Assembly (NCBI GenBank): GCA_033717875.1
Contig: JADDKJ010000009.1
Span: 27,734 to 91,733 of the forward strand
Direction of reading: 5' to 3'
Origin: SBBG01 sp033717875
Lineage (GTDB): Bacteria; Pseudomonadota; Gammaproteobacteria; Ga0077554; Ga007554
DNA length: 64,000 bases
Below, one piece after another: positions 50,654-60,101 of the stretch. Position 1 is the first letter of the stretch. Each line of letters opens with the position of its first letter. The position numbers and the translations under genes are program-made. The notes beneath the pieces are model-generated. The model was not told the DNA's origin, did not search any database, and saw only the letters and a program-made list of their open reading frames with translations.

Positions 50654-51454
50654 CTACTGTGTTTCCCTATGTTTGGTTGCAGTGATTACCTGGAAATTGC
50701 CGAAAAAATACGTCGTCCTTTCACACTTCCAGCCACCCATGTTCTGCAAATAGTTGAGCGGGTCATGGGTATCCCAGAGCGCAAGACCAAGCGGCTCGAA
50801 GACCTTGAAGTAAGTCCAGCTCAGGGCGCGCAGAACCCACAGATTGGGGCGATGAAATTCCGCAAGAAAGAGCTTTCCTCCCGGCGCGAGCAATCGCCTG
50901 GCCTCATTGAGCGCTTTGCCCTTTAATTCGTGGGGCAGTTCGTGGAGCAGAAAAAACATGACGTTGGCATCGACCACGCCGTCCTGCTGCTGCATGGCAG
51001 TAGCATTTTCTTCGATGAATTCAACTTGCCCCGAAAACTCGCCGAGCTTGCTCTTTGCGTGAACAAGTTCATTCTGGAGGATGTCGGCGATGAGAACGCG
51101 CGCAACACCTGCTTGAATGGATGCTTTCACGACACGCGGAATGAGGTTTCCGAACGCACACGACGTTATCAGTACCTGTTTATTCCGGAGATCAGACCGC
51201 TTGAGCCCAGCAACAATTTTCGACACAAGCCGGTGATACTGAAACAGCAATATCGTCGAGATGATCGGCTGAAAATCAACCATTTTAATGAGTCGCATAT
51301 TCGAGTAAATCGGGTAGACGTGCGACCGATCGGTGCTGGAATCCGGGGATAGTTCACGGACAAGCAATGCCCCCCGCGTTACCGCAAAGAAGAACAGGCC
51401 TACCGCTGATAAAAAAAACAGGGCAAGAACCGCACTCAGCATCCATGTATTCAT
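50654..51454 (-). CDS. RquA-like membrane-anchored methyltransferase
   Basis: The 266-residue protein has an N-terminal membrane helix (MLSAVLALFFLSAVGLFFFA) and a class I methyltransferase fold in which the usual DxGxGxG is replaced by VLITSCAFGNLIPRVV (93-108), then VMFFLLHELPHELKGKALNE, GGKLFLAEFHRPNLWVLRAL and TYFFGNFQVITA. This non-canonical motif I and the FFLLHE segment recall RquA, which converts ubiquinone to rhodoquinone for low-potential respiration. The assignment is by pattern only. An ordinary quinone or lipid methyltransferase is the alternative. It is inserted between direct repeats inside a cytochrome operon. Confidence 0.55.
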   Translation of the reverse strand: MNTWMLSAVLALFFLSAVGLFFFAVTRGALLVRELSPDSSTDRSHVYPIYSNMRLIKMVDFQPIISTILLFQYHRLVSKIVAGLKRSDLRNKQVLITSCAFGNLIPRVVKASIQAGVARVLIADILQNELVHAKSKLGEFSGQVEFIEENATAMQQQDGVVDANVMFFLLHELPHELKGKALNEARRLLAPGGKLFLAEFHRPNLWVLRALSWTYFKVFEPLGLALWDTHDPLNYLQNMGGWKCERTTYFFGNFQVITATKHRETQ

Positions 51455-51485
51455 TGCACTTCCCGAGTGATGGAAATTTGATCCG

Positions 51486-51555
51486 TACCGAGCATGGCGA
51501 TGATATCCTCCAGTTCGCGATAGCGGGTAAGGTGCTCGCGCACCCCCTCTGCAAC
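51486..51555. repeat. atpD: 70-bp fragment of atpD
   Basis: This sequence matches 33264-33333, in the C-terminal coding part of the beta subunit (region LEDIIAMLGIEEL to AEGVREHLSRYRE), with about two substitutions. It abuts the right copy of the 77-bp repeat. It is too short to code on its own and marks a past recombination involving the ATPase operon. Confidence 0.85.
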
Positions 51556-51633
51556 GATGCTTGCAATCATTCTCTTCATGCTTTCGCTCCTTTGCTAAGG
51601 TTTGGATGGTTGGGCCGTGGCTGCGGTCGCGTG
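51556..51633. repeat. Direct repeat, right copy
   Basis: This is the counterpart of 50570-50646. Here it provides the genuine 3' end of the membrane cytochrome gene and then the first codons of a second, incomplete cytochrome c start that runs into the atpD fragment. Confidence 0.8.
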
Positions 51634-52356
51634 GCTGCGCGGCGCCCACATCTGCCACAGCGGGATGAGAATCTGCACTGCGAGCGCCGCACCCATCAGC
51701 GCGCCGCCGCCGAAAACGACGTACGCGAACAGCGGTTCGTAGCGGGTGAGCCACCACGAGGCGATGTCTGCCCAGATCGCCACGAACGGCAATGCCACCA
51801 CGGTGAGCTTGAATGCCGGCGCCGCAGCGCTGAGCGCGAAAATCGTCCCGGTCAGCAGGAAAATGAAGCTGAGGCCGAACAGGTGCACGTGCGACACGCG
51901 CGCGAGTTGCACGAGACTCGGGCCGCGATCGGTCTCGGCGAGTTTGGCCACCGCCTCGAAGCTGTCGAACGGCGGGACGGGCAGGCCCGACTTCGCGCTG
52001 TGGCAGGCCACGCAATTTCTGTCCAGGATCGGCTTGATCTGCCCGAAACCGGCTTGCTTCGCGCCGCCGCGCACCCAGCCCACGATCGCGTCGCGCTCTT
52101 CGGGACGCAGCTTGTCCGCCATCGTTCCGCGCAGCGCGGCCTCCAGGCGCGAACCGGACGGCTGGCCGCGGTATTTCATCTCGATGCCGGCGATGGTCCG
52201 CATCCCCATTTTCAAGTGCGGATCGATATCCACGAGAAAAAGGTAGAAAACCGCCGCAAGGTACCCGAACCCGATCGTGAGCAGGAATGCCGTGAAGAGG
52301 GCTCTCAGGACGGGGGACAGTTCGCGCAGCGTTTGCGCCTGGTTCGTACGTTCCAT
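51595..52356 (-). CDS. Membrane-bound monoheme cytochrome
   Basis: The 253-residue protein has four membrane helices (LFTAFLLTIGFGYLAAVFYL near 20-40; HVHLFGLSFIFLLTGTIFAL; LTVVALPFVAIWADIASWWL; and a last one near FAYVVFGGGALMGAAL). The loop between the first and second helix has a single heme c site, CVACH (115-119), on the periplasmic side. I do not know a named family. It could pass electrons between the quinone pool and the soluble cytochrome c encoded downstream. It begins five bases after the cytochrome-porin stop. Confidence 0.75.
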   Translation of the reverse strand: MERTNQAQTLRELSPVLRALFTAFLLTIGFGYLAAVFYLFLVDIDPHLKMGMRTIAGIEMKYRGQPSGSRLEAALRGTMADKLRPEERDAIVGWVRGGAKQAGFGQIKPILDRNCVACHSAKSGLPVPPFDSFEAVAKLAETDRGPSLVQLARVSHVHLFGLSFIFLLTGTIFALSAAAPAFKLTVVALPFVAIWADIASWWLTRYEPLFAYVVFGGGALMGAALAVQILIPLWQMWAPRSHATAATAQPSKP

Positions 52357-52361
52357 GGCCG

Positions 52362-53738
52362 TCAGAACATCAGCCAGGCGAGTAGAAAGACGCTGTTGTT
52401 ATCCTTGGCGTTGCGCCCGAAACCATCGTAGTTGGTACCCGCGCCGTTGAACTCCGTGTATGCCGTATAGCGTAGCGCGAGCTTCACGCTCTGCACCGGC
52501 AGGTAGTTGAGGTCGAGCATCCAGCCTTTGGTGTTGGGGCTGCCGGTGGCGCTGCCATGGACCGCTTCTCCATTATCGTATCTCAAGGCATCGGCATCGC
52601 CCGTGGTCGAGAACATCCCGAAGCCGCCGCCGACCGCGCGTTTGTACCAGTAATGCACGTTGGCCCGCGTGGTGCGCAGCGTATTCGTCGTATTGGAGGC
52701 GAGACCCGCCGCGAACGCGCCATCGAGCTTCTGCTTCTCCCGGATCTGTGTGGCGTTCGCCGAGACGAGGTGATCGCCCCCGGTGAACTGGTATTGCCCG
52801 TCGATCGCCACATTGCGGAAGCGGTCCGTGCCGAGACTCTGGTCCACGGCATCGGTGTAGATGCGCGCCGACAGGCCGTAAGCACCCACGGAAAAGAAGT
52901 GCGGGCCGAAATCGCGCTGCAGGGCCATGCGCCAGTAGGGCGTGGTGCCCCTCACGAGGTCGTCCTTTTCAACGCCCCAGCCGAGCGGGCGGAAGACGCC
53001 GGTTTTGGTGGTGCGGTACAGCGCCAATTCCCCGTAGAGCAGGTCATTCCACATCACATACACGCCGGGGCCGCCGACCCGGCCCGCGAGCCGCATGTCC
53101 GTCGCCGCCTGCGCGTTCGACATGAGCGCCGCCGTCTCGGTGTGGGGGAAGCTCCACTGTGGTGTACTGTTGTAGATGTCGGTGACCCCGGGGTTGTTGC
53201 TCAGGGTGAAACCGTACACGGTCTCCTTGCCGCCCAATGCGCTCGTCGTGTCGGCCCAGCGCACGTCGAACATCTCCATCGCCCACTTCTTCTCGATGCC
53301 GTCGTAGAAGTACTGTACCAGTCCGCCGGACTTGCCGGTGATCTTGCCGCCGTAATAGAGGCCCGCGGCCTGCACGATGGTTTCCCGGTCGCGCGGGAAC
53401 TGCTCGGACTCGGCCCCGGGCGTGCTGACGTTATTGGTGGTGTTGCGCGAAACCTGCAGCAGCGCCGAGATCGGCACGTTGCCGAAGATCGAGTCGCTCC
53501 TGTCCTTCGGTACGCTCATGCTGTAGCCGCGCAGCTTGAACTGGCGCCCGAACGATGTCAGCTCAGGGAATACCGTGTGGCAGGCGGCGCACTGCATGCC
53601 GGTCTGGCGCGCCATGCTCGGCACGGCCTGCGCCGCGTTCGGATACATTCCCAGTGCGCCGGCAGCGACAAACGCACTGAACAAGACAACGCTACGCGCC
53701 ACTGCGTAACCGTGTTTCAAGAATCGTAAGGTCTTCAT
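52362..53738 (-). CDS. Fused monoheme cytochrome-porin, outer membrane (paralogue 1)
   Basis: The 458-residue precursor has a signal peptide, then PSMARQTGMQCAACHTVFPE with CAACH at 50-54, and a long beta-rich region of alternating residues ending in a C-terminal Phe (FLLAWLMF), as in outer-membrane barrels. The domain order, a short cytochrome followed by a barrel, is that of Cyc2-type iron-oxidising porins. I cannot tell from sequence whether it is a true Cyc2. It heads the operon with the membrane cytochrome and cytochrome c genes and lies downstream of cusA. Confidence 0.75.
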   Translation of the reverse strand: MKTLRFLKHGYAVARSVVLFSAFVAAGALGMYPNAAQAVPSMARQTGMQCAACHTVFPELTSFGRQFKLRGYSMSVPKDRSDSIFGNVPISALLQVSRNTTNNVSTPGAESEQFPRDRETIVQAAGLYYGGKITGKSGGLVQYFYDGIEKKWAMEMFDVRWADTTSALGGKETVYGFTLSNNPGVTDIYNSTPQWSFPHTETAALMSNAQAATDMRLAGRVGGPGVYVMWNDLLYGELALYRTTKTGVFRPLGWGVEKDDLVRGTTPYWRMALQRDFGPHFFSVGAYGLSARIYTDAVDQSLGTDRFRNVAIDGQYQFTGGDHLVSANATQIREKQKLDGAFAAGLASNTTNTLRTTRANVHYWYKRAVGGGFGMFSTTGDADALRYDNGEAVHGSATGSPNTKGWMLDLNYLPVQSVKLALRYTAYTEFNGAGTNYDGFGRNAKDNNSVFLLAWLMF

Positions 53739-53809
53739 AGTTACTTGCCTCGCTGTTAATCCATAGCCGATCTGGCGGGTGCCGCGTCCGGTCTTTCTTC
53801 CCTTCAGGA

Positions 53810-56800
53810 CTAATGTTTTATCCCGGAGGGCTTCAGCTTTCCCCTCTTCAAATCATACGACTTCATCATCACAAATATCACTGGCGTCAGCAGCAACACA
53901 TTGAGGGCCGAGGAAATGATGCCGCCGATCATCGGCGTGGCGATGGGTTTCATCACGTCGGCGCCGGTGCCGGTGGACCACATGATGGGAATCAGGCCTA
54001 TGAGCGCCACTGCTACAGTCATCAATTTTGGCCGCAGGCGCAACGCGGCACCTTCATAGGCGGCCTGATAGATATCCTGTTGTGTCACCGCTCCCTGCGA
54101 TAACCGCTTGTCCAGCGCCTCATTCAGGTAAATCAGCATCACCACCCCGGTCTGCGTCGCCACGCCGGCGAGGGCGAGAAAGCCGACCCACACCGCGACC
54201 GACATGTTGTATCCCAGGATATAGACCAGATAGACGCCCCCGACCAGGGAGAAGGGCACGGAAAGTATCACCACACCGGCGTCACGCACGGAGTGGAAAG
54301 TGAAATAGAGCAGCGCAAAAATCACCAGAACCGCGACAGGGATAATGATCTGTAAGCGCGCCTTGGCCCGCACCTGGTTTTCCCACTGCCCCGACCAGGT
54401 GACGTAATAACCGGCGGGAAGTTTCAATTGCTGTTCCAGGATGCGCTTCGCCTCGTTGACGAAGCCGCCCATATCCCGCCCGCGCACGTTCAGGAACACC
54501 ACGGTGCGCAGCAGGCCGCCCTCGCTGCTGATCTCGGGGGCGCCGGAGGACACCTTGAGCCGGGTCACCAGAGAGAGCGGAACCTGCGCCCCTTCCATGC
54601 CGGAGACGAGCATGCGCTGGACCATCGGGATGTTGTCGCGCAGCTCGCGCAGATAGCGGACGCGGATGGGAAAGCGGTTTCTGCCTTCCACGGCGGTGGT
54701 CAGCGTTTCACCGCCGAGCGCCATCTCGATCACCTCCTGAATATCGCCGACCCTGATGCCATAGCGCGCCGCAGCCTCCCGGTCCACCGTGATGTCCACG
54801 TAATTGCCGCTGGTGACCCGCTCGGCGACCACATCGGCAGCCCCCGGCACGCCCCTGAGTATGCTTTCCGCATCGACCGCCAGATCCTTCAGCACATTGA
54901 GATCCTTGCCGAAGATTTTCACCCCCAGATTGGTACGCACCCCCGTGGAAAGCATGTTGATGCGATTGATGATAGGCTGGGTCCAGCCATTTCTCACCCC
55001 GATCTGCCGCAGCTTGCCGTCCAGCTCATTGACGATATCGGCCTTGGTGATCCCTGTGCGCCATTGCTCCTTGGGCTTGAGGATGATGATGTTTTCGAAC
55101 ATCGAGACCGGTGCGGGATCGGTGGAGGTCTCGGCGCGCCCCACCTTGCCCAGCACATGCTCCACTTCCGGCACGGTCTTGATGATGCGGTTCTGCACCT
55201 GGACGAGGCGCTTCGCCTCGCTGATGGTGATATTGGGCAGCGTGACGGGCATGTACAGCAGCGACCCTTCATCCAGGGGCGGCATGAATTCGCTGCCGAC
55301 GGACATGAATAGCCGCCCGGCGATGACGAGCGCCACGATATTGAGGGCGATGGTGGTCTTTTTCCACTTCAGCACCCAATGGACGATCGGCGTATACACC
55401 TTGATGAAAAAGCTGGAAACGGGATTGGCCTCCTCGCGCGGCATCCTGCCGCGCAGGAAGAAATACATCAGCACCGGCACCAGGCTGATGACGATCACCG
55501 CCGAACCGATGATGGAGAAGGTCTTGGTGAAGGCCAGCGGCTGAAACAGCTTGCCTTCCTGGCCCTCCAGCAGGAATACCGGAACGAAAGACAGGATGAT
55601 GATCGCCTGCGCGAAAAAGATCGGACGGCCTACATGCTTTGCCGCGCTGATGATCACCTCCAGGCGTTTTTCCTTGCGCTCTTCGGGGGCAAGCTCGGAG
55701 AGGTGGCGGTAGCAGTTTTCCACCATCACCACGCCCGCATCCACCATCACGCCGATGGCGATGGCGATGCCGCCGAGCGACATGATGTTGGAGGTCACCC
55801 CCAGATATTTCATGGCGATGAACGCCATCAGCACGCCTATCGGCAGGGTCAGCACGATCACCAGCGCGCTCCGCAGGTGCAGCAGCATGGTGAGCACCAC
55901 CAGCGAGACGACCACCGATTCTTCGACAAGCACCCGCTTGAGCGTGTCGATGGCGCGCAGGATGAGATCGGATCGGTCGTAGGCGGCTATGATCTTGATG
56001 CCCGGCGGAAGTCCCGGTTCGATCATCTTGATCTTCTGTTTGACGCGGTCGATAACATCCTTGGCGTTCTCGCCATAGCGCATCACCACGATGCCGCCGA
56101 CCGCCTCCCCCTTCCCGTTCAGATCCAGCAGGCCGCGGCGGATGGCCCCGCCGAGCTGCACTGTCCCGAGGTTTTTGATATAGACGGGGATGCCGCGCAT
56201 GTCGGCCCCGACCCCGATGTTTTCCAGATCCTGGCTCGACTGGATGTACCCCTGGCCGCGGATCAGGTATTCGGCATCCGCCTGTTCCAGCAACCTGCCG
56301 CCCACATCGTTGTTGGATCGCTTCACCGCTTCGACCACATCACTCAGTTTGATGCCGTAGGCGAACAGCCGGTTGGGGTCGAGATCGATCTGGTATTCGC
56401 GCACGAAGCCGCCGATGGACGCCACCTCGGCGACGCCGGGCACCGTGTTCAACTGATAGCGCACGAACCAGTCCTGCAGGGTGCGCAACTGTTCGAGGTC
56501 GTAGCCCTTGCCCTGCAGGGTATACCAGAACACATGGCCGACGCCGGTGCCATCCGGCCCGAGGGCAGGCCGCACATTGGGCGGCAACAGCGCGGCGGCG
56601 TAGTTGAGCCGCTCCAGCACCCGGGTGCGCGCCCAGTAGATGTCGGCATCGTCCTCGAAAATGACATAGATCATGGAAAAACCGAACGCCGACGAGGCGC
56701 GCACCGCACGGACCTTGGGAAGCCCTTGCAGGTTGACCACCAGCGGATAGGTGACCTGATTCTCTACCACCTGCGGCGCGCGGCCCGGATACTCGGTGAA

Positions 56801-56947
56801 GACGATGACCTGGTTATCGGAAAGATCGGGGATGGCATCCACGGGCGTGGTATAGACGGCCCATCCCCCCCACGCGATGACCAGCGCGAAGAGCGCCAGG
56901 ATGACAAGGCGGTTGCGTGCCGAATATTCGATGATGTTATCTATCAT
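53810..56947 (-). CDS. cusA: Cu/Ag efflux RND transporter (CusA/SilA type)
   Basis: The 1045-residue inner-membrane pump has the heavy-metal RND length and motifs: EYPGRAPQVVENQVTYPLV near the N-terminus, helix four IAIGVMVDAGVVMVENCYRH with the proton-relay Asp and Glu, and the periplasmic segment IINRINMLSTGVRTNLGVKI, typical of the monovalent-metal (Cus/Sil) branch. It works with the adaptor encoded by cusB and the channel encoded by cusC. The gene begins 16 bases after cusB. Confidence 0.92.
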   Translation of the reverse strand: MIDNIIEYSARNRLVILALFALVIAWGGWAVYTTPVDAIPDLSDNQVIVFTEYPGRAPQVVENQVTYPLVVNLQGLPKVRAVRASSAFGFSMIYVIFEDDADIYWARTRVLERLNYAAALLPPNVRPALGPDGTGVGHVFWYTLQGKGYDLEQLRTLQDWFVRYQLNTVPGVAEVASIGGFVREYQIDLDPNRLFAYGIKLSDVVEAVKRSNNDVGGRLLEQADAEYLIRGQGYIQSSQDLENIGVGADMRGIPVYIKNLGTVQLGGAIRRGLLDLNGKGEAVGGIVVMRYGENAKDVIDRVKQKIKMIEPGLPPGIKIIAAYDRSDLILRAIDTLKRVLVEESVVVSLVVLTMLLHLRSALVIVLTLPIGVLMAFIAMKYLGVTSNIMSLGGIAIAIGVMVDAGVVMVENCYRHLSELAPEERKEKRLEVIISAAKHVGRPIFFAQAIIILSFVPVFLLEGQEGKLFQPLAFTKTFSIIGSAVIVISLVPVLMYFFLRGRMPREEANPVSSFFIKVYTPIVHWVLKWKKTTIALNIVALVIAGRLFMSVGSEFMPPLDEGSLLYMPVTLPNITISEAKRLVQVQNRIIKTVPEVEHVLGKVGRAETSTDPAPVSMFENIIILKPKEQWRTGITKADIVNELDGKLRQIGVRNGWTQPIINRINMLSTGVRTNLGVKIFGKDLNVLKDLAVDAESILRGVPGAADVVAERVTSGNYVDITVDREAAARYGIRVGDIQEVIEMALGGETLTTAVEGRNRFPIRVRYLRELRDNIPMVQRMLVSGMEGAQVPLSLVTRLKVSSGAPEISSEGGLLRTVVFLNVRGRDMGGFVNEAKRILEQQLKLPAGYYVTWSGQWENQVRAKARLQIIIPVAVLVIFALLYFTFHSVRDAGVVILSVPFSLVGGVYLVYILGYNMSVAVWVGFLALAGVATQTGVVMLIYLNEALDKRLSQGAVTQQDIYQAAYEGAALRLRPKLMTVAVALIGLIPIMWSTGTGADVMKPIATPMIGGIISSALNVLLLTPVIFVMMKSYDLKRGKLKPSGIKH

Positions 56948-56963
56948 GGCGCGATATCATTGA

Positions 56964-58235
56964 TTACATTTTCATGTCACCCATGGCCGCACCCTCTTGC
57001 GGTGGAGCGGCGCGCTCTCGCCGGATATCCGGTTTTTTGTCATCCCCCATGCCCGTCATACCGGACATCCCCGGCATTCCCGCGCTGCCGCGCAATTGCA
57101 GTTCGGAATCGATCATATAGCCGCCGGAGGCCGCGACCTTTTCGCCCGCGCGCAGGCCCGCCAGAATCTGAAACCGGTCTCCGACCCGGGCCCCGACATT
57201 CACCTCGCGCGGCGCGAACATCCCCGGCTCTTTTTCCACCCACACCACACGGCGCTTGCCGGTCTCCAGCACCGCCGTAACCGGCACCGCTATCGCCTCA
57301 CCCAACGGCACTTGCACTACGGCGTTCACGAACATGTCCGCCTTCAGTTCATGCCGGGGATTGGGAAGTTCAAGCCGCACCTTGACAGTCCGCGTCTTCG
57401 GGTCGAGAAAGGGATAGACGAAGACCGCCCGGCCCATGAATGTCCTGTCAGGATAGGATTGGGAAAAGACCTTCACCTGTTGCCCGATCCTGATGAACGG
57501 AAATTCGTTTTCATAGACCTCCACCTCCACCCACACCACGGACAGATCGGCGATGGCGAACAGCGGATCACCCACGTTCACGTACTGCCCCTCCAGCGCG
57601 ATCTTCTCGATCACGGTGCCGGAAAGCGGGGTGTAAACCGGCAGCCTGATCGTGGGTTGCCCGGACCTTTCCAGGGCGGCGATCTGATAGTCCTTCACGC
57701 CCAGCAGCTTCAGCCTTTGCCTGGCCGATTCCACCAGCCCCTCGCCGCCCTGGGCAATGGAGGGGATCGGTGACTCCTTGAATTGCTCCCTGCTGCGCAG
57801 CGCGAGCAGATATTCCTGCTGCGACGCAACCAGGTCGGGGGAGTACACCTCGGCGACCGGCGCTCCTTTCGAGACATGGGCGCCGACGGTATTCACATGG
57901 AGCTGGTCGATGCGCCCCGCCACCCACGCGGTGACCTTCGCCTGCCTGGCCTGATCATAAGCGACGATGCCGACGGCATTGATCTCCCTGGTGAGCGGCA
58001 TCATGCGGGCTTCCACCGTGGCGACATTCGCCATCACCAATTGCGCGGGCGACAATGAAACATCACGCAACATGTCCGCATCGTTTGAACGCTCCGCCCC
58101 AGCCTGCCCGGGCGCCGCCGACATCGCCTGGCCGGTCGCGGCGCCTTGTTCGCGCCACAGGTAATATCCCCATTCCGCCGCGGCGATGATGGCCACAATG
58201 GCAATGGCAAGAGCGATTACCGTCCTTTTTTTCAT
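56964..58235 (-). CDS. cusB: Cu/Ag efflux adaptor (CusB/SilB type)
   Basis: The 423-residue membrane-fusion protein has an N-terminal anchor (VIALAIAIVAIIAAAEWGYY), the adaptor core (GIVAYDQARQAKVTAWVAGR, VNTVGAHVSKGAPVAEVYSP), and the beta-barrel part (KVFSQSYPDRTFMGRAVFVY). The C-terminal tail is Met-rich (GMPGMSGMTGMGDD ... MGDMKM), consistent with Cu(I)/Ag(I) capture. It lies between cusC and cusA. Confidence 0.92.
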   Translation of the reverse strand: MKKRTVIALAIAIVAIIAAAEWGYYLWREQGAATGQAMSAAPGQAGAERSNDADMLRDVSLSPAQLVMANVATVEARMMPLTREINAVGIVAYDQARQAKVTAWVAGRIDQLHVNTVGAHVSKGAPVAEVYSPDLVASQQEYLLALRSREQFKESPIPSIAQGGEGLVESARQRLKLLGVKDYQIAALERSGQPTIRLPVYTPLSGTVIEKIALEGQYVNVGDPLFAIADLSVVWVEVEVYENEFPFIRIGQQVKVFSQSYPDRTFMGRAVFVYPFLDPKTRTVKVRLELPNPRHELKADMFVNAVVQVPLGEAIAVPVTAVLETGKRRVVWVEKEPGMFAPREVNVGARVGDRFQILAGLRAGEKVAASGGYMIDSELQLRGSAGMPGMSGMTGMGDDKKPDIRRERAAPPQEGAAMGDMKM

Positions 58236-58293
58236 TTCGGGCTCACCTCCAAAACGGGCCGCGTCCTCTGCGGTGAATCGTCCTTTTTCAAAT

Positions 58294-59616
58294 TCATTGC
58301 AACTCCTTGCCCACCATGGCCTCGAGCTGCGCCAGCTTCATCTGGTAATCCGCCAGGGAGTCGTAGTACTCGCGTTCGTAATTAAAAAGCGTCACGCGGT
58401 TGTCGAGCAGCGTCAGCAGATCCACCTTGTTGACGCGGTAACCGATGATCGCCGACTCCAGGGAACGCTGCGCCTGGGGGATGATGCCGGTTTTGTAAAG
58501 CTCGATCAGGCGCTTTCTCTTTTCAAGCTGGGCAAGCAGGTCGGCAACGCCATAGCTGATGGTATTTTTCAGGGCGTTAAGCTCCTCGGCCGCCATGGAA
58601 ATTTCCGCATTCGACTCGGCCAGCATGGCGGAGCGCCGTTCGCGCTGGACAGGAAGATTAAGGGTAATGCCGGCGGCATACATGTCCAGGCCCCTCTCGC
58701 CCCCCACCGGATTGCGCTGCATGTATTCGAATGCCGCGTTGAAATCGGGATAGTATTCCTTTTGCGCGAGCTTGCGTCCCGCCTGGCCCTTCTCGATAAG
58801 CGCGGTATAACCCTTGACCAGGGGACGATTCGCATCGGAGATCTCCGTCAGTTCGGCGGCTGACAGCGAGAGAAGTGCGGGTTCGAAATCGGAAATGCCG
58901 CCGACGGGGCTGTCGGCCGGGCGATAAAGCAGCGCGTTGAGGTTGGCTTGCAGACTCGTGCGCTGCTGGACGAGGGCGATCTGCATGTCCAGCATTCTGG
59001 AGCGTTCCACCTGCGCCTTGAAAATATCCTGCTGCACCCCCTGCCCGACGGCATATTTGGTCTTGCTGAGCGTGATGAAATCATCCAGGATTTTTATATT
59101 CTTCTCGACGATCCCCGATGCCTTGTCGACAAAAAAGATCTGGTAATAGGACTCCTTCACCATGCGTTTCAGTTCCAGCTTCCGTTCCTCCAGTTGCCAC
59201 TGGTAGAACTCGGCCTGCTTCGCCGCCATTTCCCCGCGCAAGGCCCGTTTTCCCCAGAAGGGAAGCGCCTGGCTGAGGCCGACCACCTTCTGGGTCATGG
59301 GGTCCTTCCTGAAATTGAAGGGATCGCCCGCGATGCCGTTCTGGATCTTCAGCATCAACATCGGGTCATCGAGCGCTTCGGCCTGCTTGATGCGGTTTCT
59401 GAACATTTCCCAGCGCGCCTCCGATGCCTTGAGTTCGGGGTTGCTGGCAAGCGCGGCCGCGACAAGGTCCGCGAGATTCTCGGCCGCTGCGGCCTCGCCC
59501 GCGAAAGCGGGCGAGGCGCAGTGGAACGCCAGAATCAGGGAAAGGTACCGGCATGTGGATCTCAGACCCGTCATCGCTCCAAAAAATCCCGTCTGTGACC
59601 GCAATACGAGGAACAT
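58294..59616 (-). CDS. cusC: Outer-membrane channel of the Cus system (TolC/CusC family)
   Basis: The 440-residue protein has a signal region ending in FHCASPAFA, then two repeats of TolC-type long helices (ELKASEARWEMFRNRIKQAE, ALRGEMAAKQAEFYQWQLEE; IEKGQAGRKLAQKEYYPDFN). GGAAGG is well spaced for the ATG at 59616; the ATG at 59574 has a site too close to it. It completes the tripartite efflux path. Confidence 0.85.
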   Translation of the reverse strand: MFLVLRSQTGFFGAMTGLRSTCRYLSLILAFHCASPAFAGEAAAAENLADLVAAALASNPELKASEARWEMFRNRIKQAEALDDPMLMLKIQNGIAGDPFNFRKDPMTQKVVGLSQALPFWGKRALRGEMAAKQAEFYQWQLEERKLELKRMVKESYYQIFFVDKASGIVEKNIKILDDFITLSKTKYAVGQGVQQDIFKAQVERSRMLDMQIALVQQRTSLQANLNALLYRPADSPVGGISDFEPALLSLSAAELTEISDANRPLVKGYTALIEKGQAGRKLAQKEYYPDFNAAFEYMQRNPVGGERGLDMYAAGITLNLPVQRERRSAMLAESNAEISMAAEELNALKNTISYGVADLLAQLEKRKRLIELYKTGIIPQAQRSLESAIIGYRVNKVDLLTLLDNRVTLFNYEREYYDSLADYQMKLAQLEAMVGKELQ

Positions 59617-59657
59617 ATCACACCTTCCCGAATCCGCACCTGTCACCGGCATTTAAA

Positions 59658-59678
59658 ACCTGTGCGCCGCACACAGGT
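59658..59678 (-). terminator. Hairpin between cusF and cusC
   Basis: Arms ACCTGTG and CACAGGT with a seven-base GC-rich loop, followed on the minus strand by TTTTAAA. The stem resembles the ATPase-operon terminator. It is about 10 bases after the cusF stop and could reduce expression of cusCBA relative to cusF. Confidence 0.5.
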
Positions 59679-59688
59679 CAATACCGTG

Positions 59689-60039
59689 TCAGTCGGCGGG
59701 CGCGATGCGCGTCATGACGAACGCGCCACCGGATTCCCTGGTCAATTCAAAATCGACCTTCATTCCCGCCTTGATGTTATCCAGCATGGCCTGATCCTTG
59801 ACCGTGTACTCCATCGCCATGTCGGGCCAGCCCAGACCCTTGAACGAATCGCGGGTCAGTATAACGACGCCCGCCGCCGCATCCACTTTGTCGACGGCGC
59901 CCCGGCCTTTGAGGACTTGCGGCGCGGTCTTGGCCGCCTCGGCTTCCGTAGCGGCCTTGTGGTGGTGAGCGCCGTGGGCAAACACCGACGGACTCAACAG
60001 CATCAATACGGGGAATATCAGGTGCGAGGTTTTTTTCAT
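59689..60039 (-). CDS. cusF: Periplasmic copper/silver chaperone (CusF family)
   Basis: The 116-residue precursor has a signal peptide (LIFPVLMLLSPSVFAHG) and a His-rich segment (HGAHHHKA). The CusF OB-fold follows: GRGAVDKVDAAAGVVILTRD, then GLGWPDMAMEYTVKD. The WPxMxM element holds the cation-pi Trp and the two Met ligands. The fourth ligand of E. coli CusF, a His before the Trp, is not visible (SFKGLGW). It starts the cusFCBA run. Confidence 0.88.
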   Translation of the reverse strand: MKKTSHLIFPVLMLLSPSVFAHGAHHHKAATEAEAAKTAPQVLKGRGAVDKVDAAAGVVILTRDSFKGLGWPDMAMEYTVKDQAMLDNIKAGMKVDFELTRESGGAFVMTRIAPAD

Positions 60040-60101
60040 GGTATCCGGTCTCCTGTGGGTAAAAGTCATGCGATAAATTTCGTGTGCCCGCTTTTAATGC
60101 A

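Noticed and set aside
52362..53738. A definite Cyc2 iron oxidase
   Set aside because: Domain order fits, but the single heme motif and barrel are shared by other cytochrome-porins; family placement needs a phylogeny.
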